Of a DNA stretch of 64,000 nt, positions 7,803 to 16,153 are shown piece after piece (within the stretch, counting starts at the first letter, position 1; each line of letters opens with the position of its first letter). The notes under the pieces were generated by a model. That model made no database searches. It saw only the letters and a list, made by a program, of their open reading frames with translations, and was not told the origin of the DNA. The translations under genes were made by a program, and so were the position numbers. This stretch comes from Weimeria sp002480925 (lineage in GTDB: Bacteria; Bacillota; Clostridia; Lachnospirales; Lachnospiraceae). The stretch covers positions 31,273 through 95,272 of the forward strand of contig NZ_JBQHVU010000009.1 in the NCBI RefSeq assembly GCF_052064335.1, in the 5' to 3' direction.

Positions 7803-10800
7803 CTAGTTTTTCTTAACCGAAAGTGAAACCTTTTCTCCGTTGATATTCCATTCCTTCTGATAGCCTTCAGGTAATTCTCCTTCCGTAATAACAGTCGCCA
7901 GCGTCTCTTTTCCTATCGTTTCGCTGTACTTATTAAAGATGCCCTTTATCCTGTCATTTCCTGAATATCCCACAGTTATACGATCCATGACCTCGAAGCC
8001 GGCTTCCTTTCTCATAGTCTGGATCTTGGAGATAAGCTCTCTTACAAATCCTTCCTCTATGAGCTCCGGTGTGAGATTTGTGTCTAAAACCACGGTAACC
8101 TTACCATTGGTATTAGTCAGATATCCTTCCTCTGCCTGCTGGGAGATAAGAAGATCCTCCTTAGCAAGCTCGATCGAACTGTCGATCTGAGGGAATTTCA
8201 GAACACCGGTCTCGTCAAGCTCTGCCATTGCCTTATTGCCATCAAGGCCTGCAAGGGCTTCCTTTATCTGTCCCAGGAATCTGCCGTACTTAGGGCCTAC
8301 GGTCTTTAGCTGAGGCTTGAAGGTATAGGTCGTAAGAGCTGACAGGTCGCTGGTAAACTCCGCCTTCTTGATATTCAGCTCGTCTGCGATTATATCGGTA
8401 TAGAACTTATCCAGCTTCTCATCGGCCTTAATGAGCATTCCTGCAAGAGGCTGTCTGTTCTTTATGTTTCCGGCATTACGGCAGGCACGTCCTGCTACTA
8501 CGATCTTTAGAAGCTCTCCCATCTTATCCTCGAGATCTGAATCGATAAGCGACTGGTCCACGCAAGGGAAGGAGCAGAGGTGGATCGACTCAGGAGCATT
8601 CATATCGACCTTTCTTACTATATTCTGGTAAATCTCCTCTGTCATGAACGGAATCATAGGAGCTGCTGCCTTTGCTATTGTGACAAGACATGTATAAAGG
8701 GTTTCGTAGGCGTTTACCTTATCCTGTTCCATTCCCTTTGCCCAGAATCTCTCACGGCTTCTCCTTACATACCAGTTGGAAAGCTCGTCTACAAAGGCAT
8801 CAAGTGCTCTTGCTGCCTCAGGGATCTTGTAACTGCCAAGATCCTTATCAACCTCTCCTACTGTGGTATTGAGCCTCGAAAGGATCCATCTGTCCATTAC
8901 TGTAAGGGTCTTCTTATCGAAGCTGTACTTAGTAGGATCGAAGCTGTCTATATTGGCATAGAGGACATAGAAGGCATATGTATTCCAGAGTGTCGAAAGG
9001 AACTTCTTCTGTCCGTCCTTTACTGCATCCTCATGGAACTTGTTCGGAAGCCACGGCGCCGAATTGATATAGAAATACCAGCGGATGGCATCCGCGCCGA
9101 ACTGGTCTAATGCCTCGAATGGATCTACAGCATTTCCCTTGCTCTTCGACATCTTCTGGCCGTTCTTGTCCTGGACATGTCCTAAGACTATTACGTTCTT
9201 GTATGGAGCGCGATGGAAAAGGAGGGTCGACTCAGCCATCAGTGAATAGAACCAGCCTCTGGTCTGATCCACCGCTTCTGAGATAAACTCAGCCGGGAAC
9301 TGCTCCTTGAATGTATCCTGATTCTCAAATGGATAATGATGCTGGGCGAAAGGCATGGCTCCTGAATCGAACCAGCAGTCAAGGACCTCAGGAATCCTGT
9401 GCATGGTTCCTCCGCACTCAGGGCACTTCATGGTAACCCTGTCTATATAAGGTCTGTGAAGCTCTGTTCTGGCATCCTCTGGATTGCCGCTCCTCTCAGC
9501 AAGCTCCTTCCTGCTGCCGATAGCATCCTGATGTCCGCACTTCTCGCACTCCCAGATATTCATAGGAGTTCCCCAGTACCTGTTTCTGGAAACGCCCCAG
9601 TCCTGCACGTTCTCGAGCCAGTTGCCAAATCTTCCCTCTCCGATTGAAGGCGGGATCCAGTTTACTGTCTTATTATTTGCGACAAGCTCGTCCTTGACCT
9701 CTGTCATCTTGATAAACCATGACTCTCTTGCGTAATATATAAGCGGAGTATCACATCTCCAGCAATGAGGATAGTCATGGGTGAACTTAGGCGCATCAAA
9801 CAGAAGCCCTCTGTCCTCAAGATCCTTAAGGACCTTCGGATCTGCTTTCTTTACAAAAAGACCGCCAAACGGTGTATCGTCTGTCATATCGCCCTTATCA
9901 TCGACGAACTGGATGAAAGGCAGATCATAATTGCGTCCTATCCTGCTATCGTCCTCACCAAAGGCGGGAGCAATATGGACTATTCCTGTACCGTCTGTCA
10001 TTGTGACGTAGCTGTCTACTGTAACGAAATGAGCTCTCTTGTGCTGCTTTTTCGCACGATCTGCGGCACACTGATAGAGCGGCTCATATTCCCTGTTCTC
10101 AAGGTCGCTGCCCTTGTAGCTCTCAAGAATCTGATAGGCGCTCTTTTCGTCTGTTGCAAACCTTCCCAGTACCTTGTCAAGCAGTGCCTCTGCCATATAG
10201 TAGGTGTAGCCGTCTGCACACTTAACCTTCACATAGGTCTCGTCAGGATTCACACAGAGAGCGGTATTTGACGGAAGCGTCCATGGTGTCGTGGTCCAGG
10301 CAAGGAAGTAAGCATCCTCTCCGACTGCCTTGAAACGTACTATGGCTGAACGTTCCTTTACTGTCTTGTAGCCCTGGGCAACCTCCTGAGCAGAAAGAGG
10401 AGTACCGCATCGAGGGCAGTAAGGCACTACCTTGAAGCCCTTATAGAGAAGCCCCTTGTTCCAGATCTCCTTTAAGGCCCACCATTCGGATTCGATGAAA
10501 TTATTATCATAGGTGATATATGGATGCTTCATATCTGCCCAGAAGCCTACCTGGTCAGAGAACTTCTCCCACATACCCTTGTATTTCCAGACACTCTCCT
10601 TACACTGCTTTACGAAAGGCTCGATACCATACTTCTCTATCTGATCCTTTCCATCTAGTCCGAGCTTTTTCTCTACCTCGAGCTCGACAGGAAGTCCGTG
10701 TGTATCCCAGCCGGCTTTTCTCGGTACATACTTACCCTTCATGGTCTGGTATCTTGGGATCATATCCTTTATGACCCTTGTAAGCACATGACCGATATGA

Positions 10801-10973
10801 GGCTTTCCATTAGCCGTCGGTGGTCCGTCATAAAAGGTATAGGTCTCTCCCTTGCCCCTGTTCTCCTCCTCTGACTTCTCGAAGATACTCTGATCACGCC
10901 AGAACTTCTCAACCTGATGCTCCCTTCCGACGAAATCCATATCTGTATTCACATTGTCATATAGTGTCTTCAT
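7803..10973 (-). CDS. ileS: Isoleucyl-tRNA synthetase, long (type 2-like) form
   Basis: Class I synthetase charging tRNA-Ile. At 1056 residues it has the length of the eukaryote-like type 2 IleRS rather than the roughly 930-residue bacterial type 1. HIGH motif PHIGHVLTR, CP1 editing insert with GWDTHGLP, and KMSKS motif GQKMSKSKGN are present. The frame opens 11 codons earlier at GTG; the ATG at 10973 has an AAAGGA site 7 nt upstream and I use it. Type 2 enzymes as a class tend to resist mupirocin; this is family knowledge, not tested here. No T-box fits in the 91 nt between this start and the upstream gene. Confidence 0.95.
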   Translation of the reverse strand: MKTLYDNVNTDMDFVGREHQVEKFWRDQSIFEKSEEENRGKGETYTFYDGPPTANGKPHIGHVLTRVIKDMIPRYQTMKGKYVPRKAGWDTHGLPVELEVEKKLGLDGKDQIEKYGIEPFVKQCKESVWKYKGMWEKFSDQVGFWADMKHPYITYDNNFIESEWWALKEIWNKGLLYKGFKVVPYCPRCGTPLSAQEVAQGYKTVKERSAIVRFKAVGEDAYFLAWTTTPWTLPSNTALCVNPDETYVKVKCADGYTYYMAEALLDKVLGRFATDEKSAYQILESYKGSDLENREYEPLYQCAADRAKKQHKRAHFVTVDSYVTMTDGTGIVHIAPAFGEDDSRIGRNYDLPFIQFVDDKGDMTDDTPFGGLFVKKADPKVLKDLEDRGLLFDAPKFTHDYPHCWRCDTPLIYYARESWFIKMTEVKDELVANNKTVNWIPPSIGEGRFGNWLENVQDWGVSRNRYWGTPMNIWECEKCGHQDAIGSRKELAERSGNPEDARTELHRPYIDRVTMKCPECGGTMHRIPEVLDCWFDSGAMPFAQHHYPFENQDTFKEQFPAEFISEAVDQTRGWFYSLMAESTLLFHRAPYKNVIVLGHVQDKNGQKMSKSKGNAVDPFEALDQFGADAIRWYFYINSAPWLPNKFHEDAVKDGQKKFLSTLWNTYAFYVLYANIDSFDPTKYSFDKKTLTVMDRWILSRLNTTVGEVDKDLGSYKIPEAARALDAFVDELSNWYVRRSRERFWAKGMEQDKVNAYETLYTCLVTIAKAAAPMIPFMTEEIYQNIVRKVDMNAPESIHLCSFPCVDQSLIDSDLEDKMGELLKIVVAGRACRNAGNIKNRQPLAGMLIKADEKLDKFYTDIIADELNIKKAEFTSDLSALTTYTFKPQLKTVGPKYGRFLGQIKEALAGLDGNKAMAELDETGVLKFPQIDSSIELAKEDLLISQQAEEGYLTNTNGKVTVVLDTNLTPELIEEGFVRELISKIQTMRKEAGFEVMDRITVGYSGNDRIKGIFNKYSETIGKETLATVITEGELPEGYQKEWNINGEKVSLSVKKN

Positions 10974-11064
10974 GCCATAATCCTTTCTCATGGGCCAGAT
11001 TTTCACGGTCCCAATTGATAATAATTCTATGTGCTTATCGGCCCTTTGTCAAGTATAAGGCTTT

Positions 11065-11556
11065 TCAGTCCTTGAGCTCGTTTATCGTAAAATGCAGCTC
11101 TCCCTCACTATCCACATCTATTGTAGCATAGGTCGGGATCCTTCCTGGCTGTCTGGGAAGTGATATGGAACCCGGATTTATTATTGTCATCCCGTCAGTC
11201 CTTATAAGCTCCGGTATGTGGGTATGGCCGAAAATAACAGTATCACATCCCTCCTTCATCGCTGCACAGATCAGATCATGGTCTGAATATTTCACATTGT
11301 ACATATGTCCATGGGTAAGGAATATCTTATGCCTTCCAAGACTGGTGACCTGATAGATCGGAGCATCGCTTCCGAAATCGCAGTTTCCCCTGACATAGTA
11401 GAAGGGGACTCCGCACTCCGAGCGTATCTCATCCTCAAATCCGACTGCATCTCCCAGATGATAGATGATATCAGGCTGTGTCCTCATCACTGTCCTGTAA
11501 AGATTGCTCTGGATTCCATGAGAATCGCTTACCAGAAGAACTAAAGTATCTTTCAC
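11065..11556 (-). CDS. YfcE/MJ0936-type metallophosphoesterase
   Basis: Calcineurin-like phosphodiesterase of 163 residues. The metal-binding motifs appear in order: SDSHG near residue 10, HLGD, GNCD, and GHTH near residue 110, followed by NPGS. Family members hydrolyse phosphodiester model substrates; the natural substrate is often unknown. The start is GTG overlapping the rdgB stop (GTGA), so translation is coupled. This rdgB-phosphodiesterase neighbour pair is common in Clostridia. Confidence 0.92.
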   Translation of the reverse strand: MKDTLVLLVSDSHGIQSNLYRTVMRTQPDIIYHLGDAVGFEDEIRSECGVPFYYVRGNCDFGSDAPIYQVTSLGRHKIFLTHGHMYNVKYSDHDLICAAMKEGCDTVIFGHTHIPELIRTDGMTIINPGSISLPRQPGRIPTYATIDVDSEGELHFTINELKD

Positions 11557-12167
11557 CTTTTGCCTCCGTTTTCGATCATTTCCTTAAGTCGCTCTCTCAT
11601 AGCCCTCATGGCTTTCCCCCTGTGGGAGATGGCATTTTTCTCATCCGGTGAAAGCACCGCGCTCGAGCAGTCATATGGCTTTACAAAAAATATCGGATCA
11701 TATCCGAAGCCGTTCTCTCCCTCTGCGTGATCTCCTATATATCCCTCCATCACGCCTCTTGTCGTAAAGTCCTCTCCATCCGGCATGACCACAGCCATGG
11801 CGCATACAAATCTCGCGCTACGCTTTTCCTCCGGCACTCCACAAAGCCTCTCTAATATCTTCTGGTTCTTTATCTGATAAGAGGTATCCTCTCCTAAGTA
11901 TCTTGCGGAATAAATACCAGGCTCTCCATTAAGGGCATCGATACAAAGCCCCGAGTCATCGGCTATAACTATGGAATCAGGAGCAGCAGCATGAACAGCC
12001 CTTGCCTTTATCAGCGCATTTTCTTCAAATGTCTTTCCATCCTCTACTATATCCAGAAAGATGCCGGCCTCCTTCATCGATATGATCTCGGCACCGAGAT
12101 CAGCAAGAATCTCATGGCATTCTCTGACCTTGTTCTTATTTCCAGTTGCAAAAATGATCTTGTTCAT
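11553..12167 (-). CDS. rdgB: XTP/dITP diphosphatase (house-cleaning RdgB/HAM1)
   Basis: Removes non-canonical purine nucleotides (XTP, dITP, ITP) by hydrolysis to the monophosphate. The protein is 204 residues: N-terminal IIFATGNKNKVRE, then EENALIKARA, DDSGLCIDALNGEPGIYSARY and SHRGKA near the end, all family hallmarks. The frame stays open another 52 codons upstream, but that part is translated heptamer repeat (Pro/Thr/Ser-rich) and lacks homology; the ATG at 12167 has a GGAAAGGA ribosome-binding site. First gene of the operon that runs down to clpX and DUF5721. Confidence 0.95.
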   Translation of the reverse strand: MNKIIFATGNKNKVRECHEILADLGAEIISMKEAGIFLDIVEDGKTFEENALIKARAVHAAAPDSIVIADDSGLCIDALNGEPGIYSARYLGEDTSYQIKNQKILERLCGVPEEKRSARFVCAMAVVMPDGEDFTTRGVMEGYIGDHAEGENGFGYDPIFFVKPYDCSSAVLSPDEKNAISHRGKAMRAMRERLKEMIENGGKR

Positions 12168-12184
12168 TGGTGTCCTTTCCTTTG

Positions 12185-12245
12185 GGGTGTGAGGGGGCGA
12201 GGTGCGAGGTGCGAGGGGCGAGGTGTGAGGTACGAGGTCCGAGGA
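12185..12245. repeat. Heptamer repeat, left arm (CGAGGTG type)
   Basis: About eight degenerate copies of a 7-bp unit ([CT]GAGGT[GAC]) with one indel. They lie just upstream of the rdgB ribosome-binding site and are the inverted counterpart of the array at 12355-12498. The 109 bp between the arms (12246-12354) holds nothing I recognise. Confidence 0.8.
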
Positions 12246-12354
12246 ATCAGGGCTTTCTTCTTTTCTCACAGCCTTCTGATCACCAGATGCGGTTAAGAAA
12301 CTTTGAAATTCTTCCACATCCACCTTATGATCACCATAATCTTCTCCTTTAAGA

Positions 12355-12498
12355 ACCTCTAACCTCTAACCTCTCACCTCTCACCTCTCACCTCTCACCT
12401 CTCACCTCTAACCTCTCACCTCTCACCTCTCACCTCTCACCTCTCACCTCTGACCTCTGACCTCTCACCTCTCACCTCTCACCTCTCACCTCTCACCT
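12355..12498. repeat. Heptamer tandem array, right arm (ACCTCT[CAG] x 20)
   Basis: Twenty copies of a 7-bp unit in strict register without any indel: 15 ACCTCTC, 3 ACCTCTA, 2 ACCTCTG, then a partial copy ending at 12498. Variation is confined to the seventh base. The array runs into the 3' end of the amidase gene and supplies its last codons and stop. Together with 12185-12245 it fills most of the 318-bp gap between rdgB and the amidase. Confidence 0.97.
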
Positions 12499-13583
12499 AA
12501 ATACTCCTCCACTGCCCTAATCATCGACTCTGCTGCCTTCTTCTGGTAGCTCTGCGAGACCAGCTTCCTGTGTTCTGATGGATTCGTGATGAAGCCGAGC
12601 TCTGCAAGAGCTACCGGCCATTGAGCGGTCCTTATGAGGTAAAGCTCATCTCCTGCTATAGTCCCCTTGCTTTTCGCACCCAGATCCTTAAGCAGTCCCT
12701 TCTCTACGATCCCGGCAAACCTCTTTGACTCTCCGGTCTTATCACCGGCCCTGTAAAGTACGCTCGCTCCATTGATATAGGAAATCCTTCCTGAGGCTGT
12801 GGAATTGACATGCACCGACAGGAAGAGGTCAGGCTTTAGCGCTCTTGCGAAGGCACCTCTTTCCTTAAGGAAGACCTTCCTGTCGCTAAGCCTTGTATAA
12901 AAGAATCCGACCCGTCCGACTCCGCTCACATTCACAGCAGAGATCTGATCCGAATAATCCTTAAGCTCCCTGCATGCACTGATTCCTGTGATCTGCTTCA
13001 TCTTCTTCACTACAGAAAGAGTAATATCCTTCTCAGCGTCTCCCCCTGCTGAGGCTCCCTGATCCCTTCCTCCATGTCCGGGATCTATGACGACTATCTT
13101 GTCGAAGTACTGCCTTGGGGATATGAAGTCGAAAAAAACTCTCTGACCATCAGATGTCTTTTTAAGAAAAAGAGGCTGACTAGTCACTATACTCACGGTT
13201 CCCCCGCTAGCTGAGATATTATAGGTCATGTCAGAAATATTCCTGCCGTTTCCGGTGACGGGGAAATCAGCAAAGTAGGAAGCATTTATGTCCGGTATAT
13301 GTATGGTATAGACAGTAAAGGTCCCGCTCTCCTCTATCGTAAATTCTGATGCCCTGTGCCCCCTTGGAATATGGAGCTCAAGCTCGTGGAGTCTGTCATA
13401 GGCGGACAGCTTCTTCTGCTCCTTCCTTATATAGGATATAAGAGAGCCGCTGTTTTCGATGACCCTCCTGCGGGAAAGCTCAGGGCTCCCCTGGAACATA
13501 TAGATGAGAAGAGCACCTCCTATAGCAATAGCTGCTGCAAGGACAGTGACAAGCCTTATTATCCTGCTATAGATCCCTGTCAT
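12486..13583 (-). CDS. N-acetylmuramoyl-L-alanine amidase (Amidase_3), membrane-anchored
   Basis: Zinc amidase of 365 residues that cuts the bond between MurNAc and L-Ala in peptidoglycan outside the membrane. An N-terminal membrane anchor covers about residues 8-30. An AMIN-like beta region follows (about 70-160), then the catalytic domain with DPGHGG, SVHVN and the late AELGF glutamate. The C-terminal Gly-Glu-Arg and stop codon are encoded by the heptamer array, so the natural end may have been rewritten by repeat expansion. The start overlaps the upstream methyltransferase by 17 nt. Similar to CwlD/LytC-type enzymes, but I cannot assign sporulation or division. Confidence 0.9.
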   Translation of the reverse strand: MTGIYSRIIRLVTVLAAAIAIGGALLIYMFQGSPELSRRRVIENSGSLISYIRKEQKKLSAYDRLHELELHIPRGHRASEFTIEESGTFTVYTIHIPDINASYFADFPVTGNGRNISDMTYNISASGGTVSIVTSQPLFLKKTSDGQRVFFDFISPRQYFDKIVVIDPGHGGRDQGASAGGDAEKDITLSVVKKMKQITGISACRELKDYSDQISAVNVSGVGRVGFFYTRLSDRKVFLKERGAFARALKPDLFLSVHVNSTASGRISYINGASVLYRAGDKTGESKRFAGIVEKGLLKDLGAKSKGTIAGDELYLIRTAQWPVALAELGFITNPSEHRKLVSQSYQKKAAESMIRAVEEYLGER

Positions 13584-14721
13584 TGAAATACCCCTTTGGC
13601 GGCTTCATGCCCGGATACTGATAAAAATATGTCTTCATCATCCCATTGTATATCTTCCTGTTCTTAGCTGGCTTTCCAAGATACTTAGGCGCATCCTCCC
13701 AGGCGCTTATCACATACATTGACCATCTGTCAAGGCCCCTGTATACAGTCGAGAGCCTGCTATATATATCAGGAAGCTCCTCTGTCTCTGAAAGTCTCTC
13801 ACCATATGGAGGATTAGTAACGATAAAGCCAAATGGCCGGTCTGATGAGAATTCTGAAACATCTGCCGTCTTAAACCGTATCAGCTTCTCTACTCCGGCC
13901 CTTCTGGCATTCTCTCTTGCTACCGGTATCATGGTCCTGTCTATATCGCTGCCGTAGAGATATGCCCGCTCCGGCATATCAACAGCAGCCTTAAGCCATT
14001 TCCTTTCCTCCTTCCAGATATCTTTACTTATAAGATTCTCCCACTCCATAGAGACAAAATCCCTTCCAAGTCCCGGTGCCATATTGGCTGCCATCTGGGC
14101 CGCCTCGATAAGAAAGGTCCCGCTGCCGCAGAATGGATCAGCAAGTATCTTGCCCTCTCTCCATGGCGTCAGCATAAGAAGGGCTGAGGCAAGCGTCTCT
14201 GATATGGGAGCAGGTCCTGTCTTTTTCCTGTATCCTCTCTTATGGAGAGCCTCGCCTGAGCTGTCAAGCGTGACAGTCACAACATTCTTATACAGAAAAA
14301 GTCTTACCGGATATGAAGGACCAGTCTCAGGAAAACGCTCTATTCCGTAAACATCAGACATTCTCTTTACCATTGCCTTCTTCCCTACCCTCTGCAGGTC
14401 ACTCGGCGAGAAAAGAGCGCTCTTAACTGTCGTGGCCTTTGTGATCCAGAAGCGCCCGTCAGACGGAATATATCTCTCCCATGGCAGTGCTTTCATCCCC
14501 TGAAAGAAACTTTCATAGTCTGTTGCCGTAAATCTGCCTACCACGACAAGGACCCTCTCCGCTGTACGCAGGCATAGATTTGAAAGGACTATCCCCTGAT
14601 CATCCGCCTCGTAGCATACGTGGCCGTCCTCGACCATGGTTATTTCGTATCCCAGATCATAAATCTCTCTTTTAAGCACCGCCTCAAGTCCGAAATGGCA
14701 CGGCGCCATCAATTCATACAT
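13567..14721 (-). CDS. THUMP-domain class I RNA methyltransferase (RlmL/YpsC type)
   Basis: SAM-dependent methyltransferase of 384 residues, likely acting on guanine N2 in 23S rRNA as RlmL-type proteins do. An N-terminal THUMP region is followed by the SAM motif DPFCGSGTFLIEAA (about residue 190) and the catalytic NPPYGER (about residue 300). An in-frame ATG 21 nt earlier lies inside the terminator hairpin of the upstream gene and has no ribosome-binding site; the ATG at 14721 has AAGGGA 9 nt upstream, so I use it. Overlaps the amidase start, so the two are co-translated. Confidence 0.9.
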   Translation of the reverse strand: MYELMAPCHFGLEAVLKREIYDLGYEITMVEDGHVCYEADDQGIVLSNLCLRTAERVLVVVGRFTATDYESFFQGMKALPWERYIPSDGRFWITKATTVKSALFSPSDLQRVGKKAMVKRMSDVYGIERFPETGPSYPVRLFLYKNVVTVTLDSSGEALHKRGYRKKTGPAPISETLASALLMLTPWREGKILADPFCGSGTFLIEAAQMAANMAPGLGRDFVSMEWENLISKDIWKEERKWLKAAVDMPERAYLYGSDIDRTMIPVARENARRAGVEKLIRFKTADVSEFSSDRPFGFIVTNPPYGERLSETEELPDIYSRLSTVYRGLDRWSMYVISAWEDAPKYLGKPAKNRKIYNGMMKTYFYQYPGMKPPKGYFNDRDL

Positions 14722-14744
14722 AAAAGCATATCCCTTCATCATAA

Positions 14745-14775
14745 AAGGAGCCGTGGCGTATGGCCACAGCTCCTT
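14745..14775 (-). terminator. Terminator-like hairpin after the 111-residue gene
   Basis: Stem of 7+5 bp with one C/A mismatch (14745-14757 with 14763-14775), followed on the minus strand by four T. It ends the small gene at 14800 and reaches into the leader of the methyltransferase, where it could also attenuate read-through. Confidence 0.65.
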
Positions 14776-14799
14776 GAATCCATTGTATCAGGGCGCGCA

Positions 14800-15135
14800 T
14801 CACGCGAACTCGTCATAATTCTTACCGGCAACAGAATAGGCATAAGAGCTGCCGGAACTATCATATCCACCCGTCTCAAAGCCTGCTGCCAGATCATTAT
14901 ATCCTGCGCTGATATCCCTTTTATCCTGCAGCTGTCTGCTGCTTCTGGCTGCATCTGCATATCTTACAGGACCAGCCGGGTCAACAGCCTCTGAAGGATC
15001 GATACCTGAGATCCGCTCTGTATAAACGTCACTGACCTCGCTTCTGTCAGAAAGCCTGTAGGCATAATTCCTGGTGCCTGCAGCCGAAACTGCCGAAGCC
15101 GATATACCGCTTATTCTTCCAACTGAAAGGCTCAT
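14800..15135 (-). CDS. Small orphan protein, Ser/Ala/Tyr-rich, unknown function
   Basis: Protein of 111 residues that I do not recognise. It has no Cys, signal peptide or membrane helix. It is rich in Ser, Ala, Gly, Tyr and Asp and looks mostly disordered, with an N-terminal MSLSVGRISGISASAVSAAG. The gene is supported by its own promoter (15182-15210), a Shine-Dalgarno (GAGGA) and a hairpin terminator 25 nt after the stop, so it is a separately controlled unit. The N-terminus has a vague likeness to substrates of the flagellar export system such as FlaG (MGISVSSAG); that is only an impression. Confidence 0.65.
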   Translation of the reverse strand: MSLSVGRISGISASAVSAAGTRNYAYRLSDRSEVSDVYTERISGIDPSEAVDPAGPVRYADAARSSRQLQDKRDISAGYNDLAAGFETGGYDSSGSSYAYSVAGKNYDEFA

Positions 15136-15181
15136 TCAATAATCCTCATAAATAATCCTGCGAACTCCGCCAACAGTAATC

Positions 15182-15210
15182 ATTTTATAATAAAGCCCAT
15201 CTGATTTCAA
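15182..15210 (-). promoter_or_regulatory. Vegetative promoter of the 111-residue gene
   Basis: Minus strand: TTGAAA (15205-15210), 17-bp spacer, TAAAAT (15182-15187), about 45 nt before the ATG. Confidence 0.6.
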
Positions 15211-15217
15211 GCACTTT

Positions 15218-16123
15218 TTACTGGATCAGCGGAGGCGTGTCTACTCCGGCAAAGACCTCCTCGAGCATATAGATATATTCCTGATATGCCGGAAGATATG
15301 AAAGATTACTGAGTACATGAGCCACGCTTTTATAGTACCAGGCCTGCTGTGACTCATCCTTCATATTGAACTTGCCCCAGATCGATGATCCGCTTTGTCT
15401 GAAATCCCTCACTGTGGCCCTCAGATTGCTTACCTTGTCTGCAAGCATTATCATCTGGGATTCCACAGGCGCTTCCTTTACATGGAGGAGATTTTCTTCC
15501 TTCCTGATCTTCCAGGTCTCCTCCTTCGGAGAGCCCTCTCGCTTATTCTCTGATTCGCTAATGACAAGTCCTGCTATCCTGTCGCCGAACTCCCGTTTAA
15601 GCTCCTCTACGGTGCAGGCAGTATCCTCTATCACATCATGAAGAGCCGCGGCCGCTATGACAGACGGATCGTCAGTCATTTTTGAAACAAGCATCATGGT
15701 CTCGATCGGATGGACTATATATGGGACATTGTTGCCCTTACGGAATGCACCCCTGTGATAGCCTGCTGCAAACCTCACTGCCTTTTCAATAAGGAGCTGT
15801 CCCGATGAGCCATCCTCCTCTACATACTCAGGAAAATCCCCGGTAATTCCGGTCTCTATGAAATCATCTATCCTGGTCTTTTCCATTTCAGGAGTATTAT
15901 AAAGCTCCTCATAATGGTCCTTCGGATCATCGAGATCAAAGTATCTGCAATAATTTCTCGGGAAAACGCCGCTGCAGAGCGGACAGTCCTTGCAGATCGA
16001 GAAATCCTGACTGAATACAGCATTAGCTCCCCTGCAGTAATAGTTCCCGTCATGATCTGTGATAGGGCGGTGGTCATACATCCTGTAGACTAAGATCTGG
16101 TTCTTTTCAAGTATCTGCTGCAT
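15218..16123 (-). CDS. HD-domain alarmone-hydrolase-like protein with Cys-rich N-terminus
   Basis: Protein of 301 residues. The C-terminal two thirds match the RelA/SpoT hydrolase domain: an AGYHRG..RKGNNVPYIVHP entry, HDVIEDT and LADKVSNLR. No synthetase domain follows, so it is a stand-alone hydrolase of the MESH1/SAH type, perhaps for (p)ppGpp. The first 110 residues are unusual: an aromatic, charged region containing a Cys cluster (one Cys, then CKDCPLC, then a further Cys) that could bind metal or sense redox. TTG at 16147 is possible, but GGAGGA precedes the ATG at 16123. It follows the ECF S-component by 30 nt. Confidence 0.82.
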   Translation of the reverse strand: MQQILEKNQILVYRMYDHRPITDHDGNYYCRGANAVFSQDFSICKDCPLCSGVFPRNYCRYFDLDDPKDHYEELYNTPEMEKTRIDDFIETGITGDFPEYVEEDGSSGQLLIEKAVRFAAGYHRGAFRKGNNVPYIVHPIETMMLVSKMTDDPSVIAAAALHDVIEDTACTVEELKREFGDRIAGLVISESENKREGSPKEETWKIRKEENLLHVKEAPVESQMIMLADKVSNLRATVRDFRQSGSSIWGKFNMKDESQQAWYYKSVAHVLSNLSYLPAYQEYIYMLEEVFAGVDTPPLIQ

Positions 16124-16153
16124 CTGTCTCCTCCGGTCTTGATACAAGGCTCT

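Noticed and set aside
10974..11064. T-box leader before ileS
   Set aside because: The gap is only 91 nt and has no specifier stem, T-box sequence or terminator.
12168..12323. Longer start of rdgB
   Set aside because: The added residues are translated heptamer repeats and unrelated sequence upstream of a good ribosome-binding site.
12355..12498. CRISPR-like array
   Set aside because: The repeat unit is 7 bp, without spacers, and no cas genes are near.
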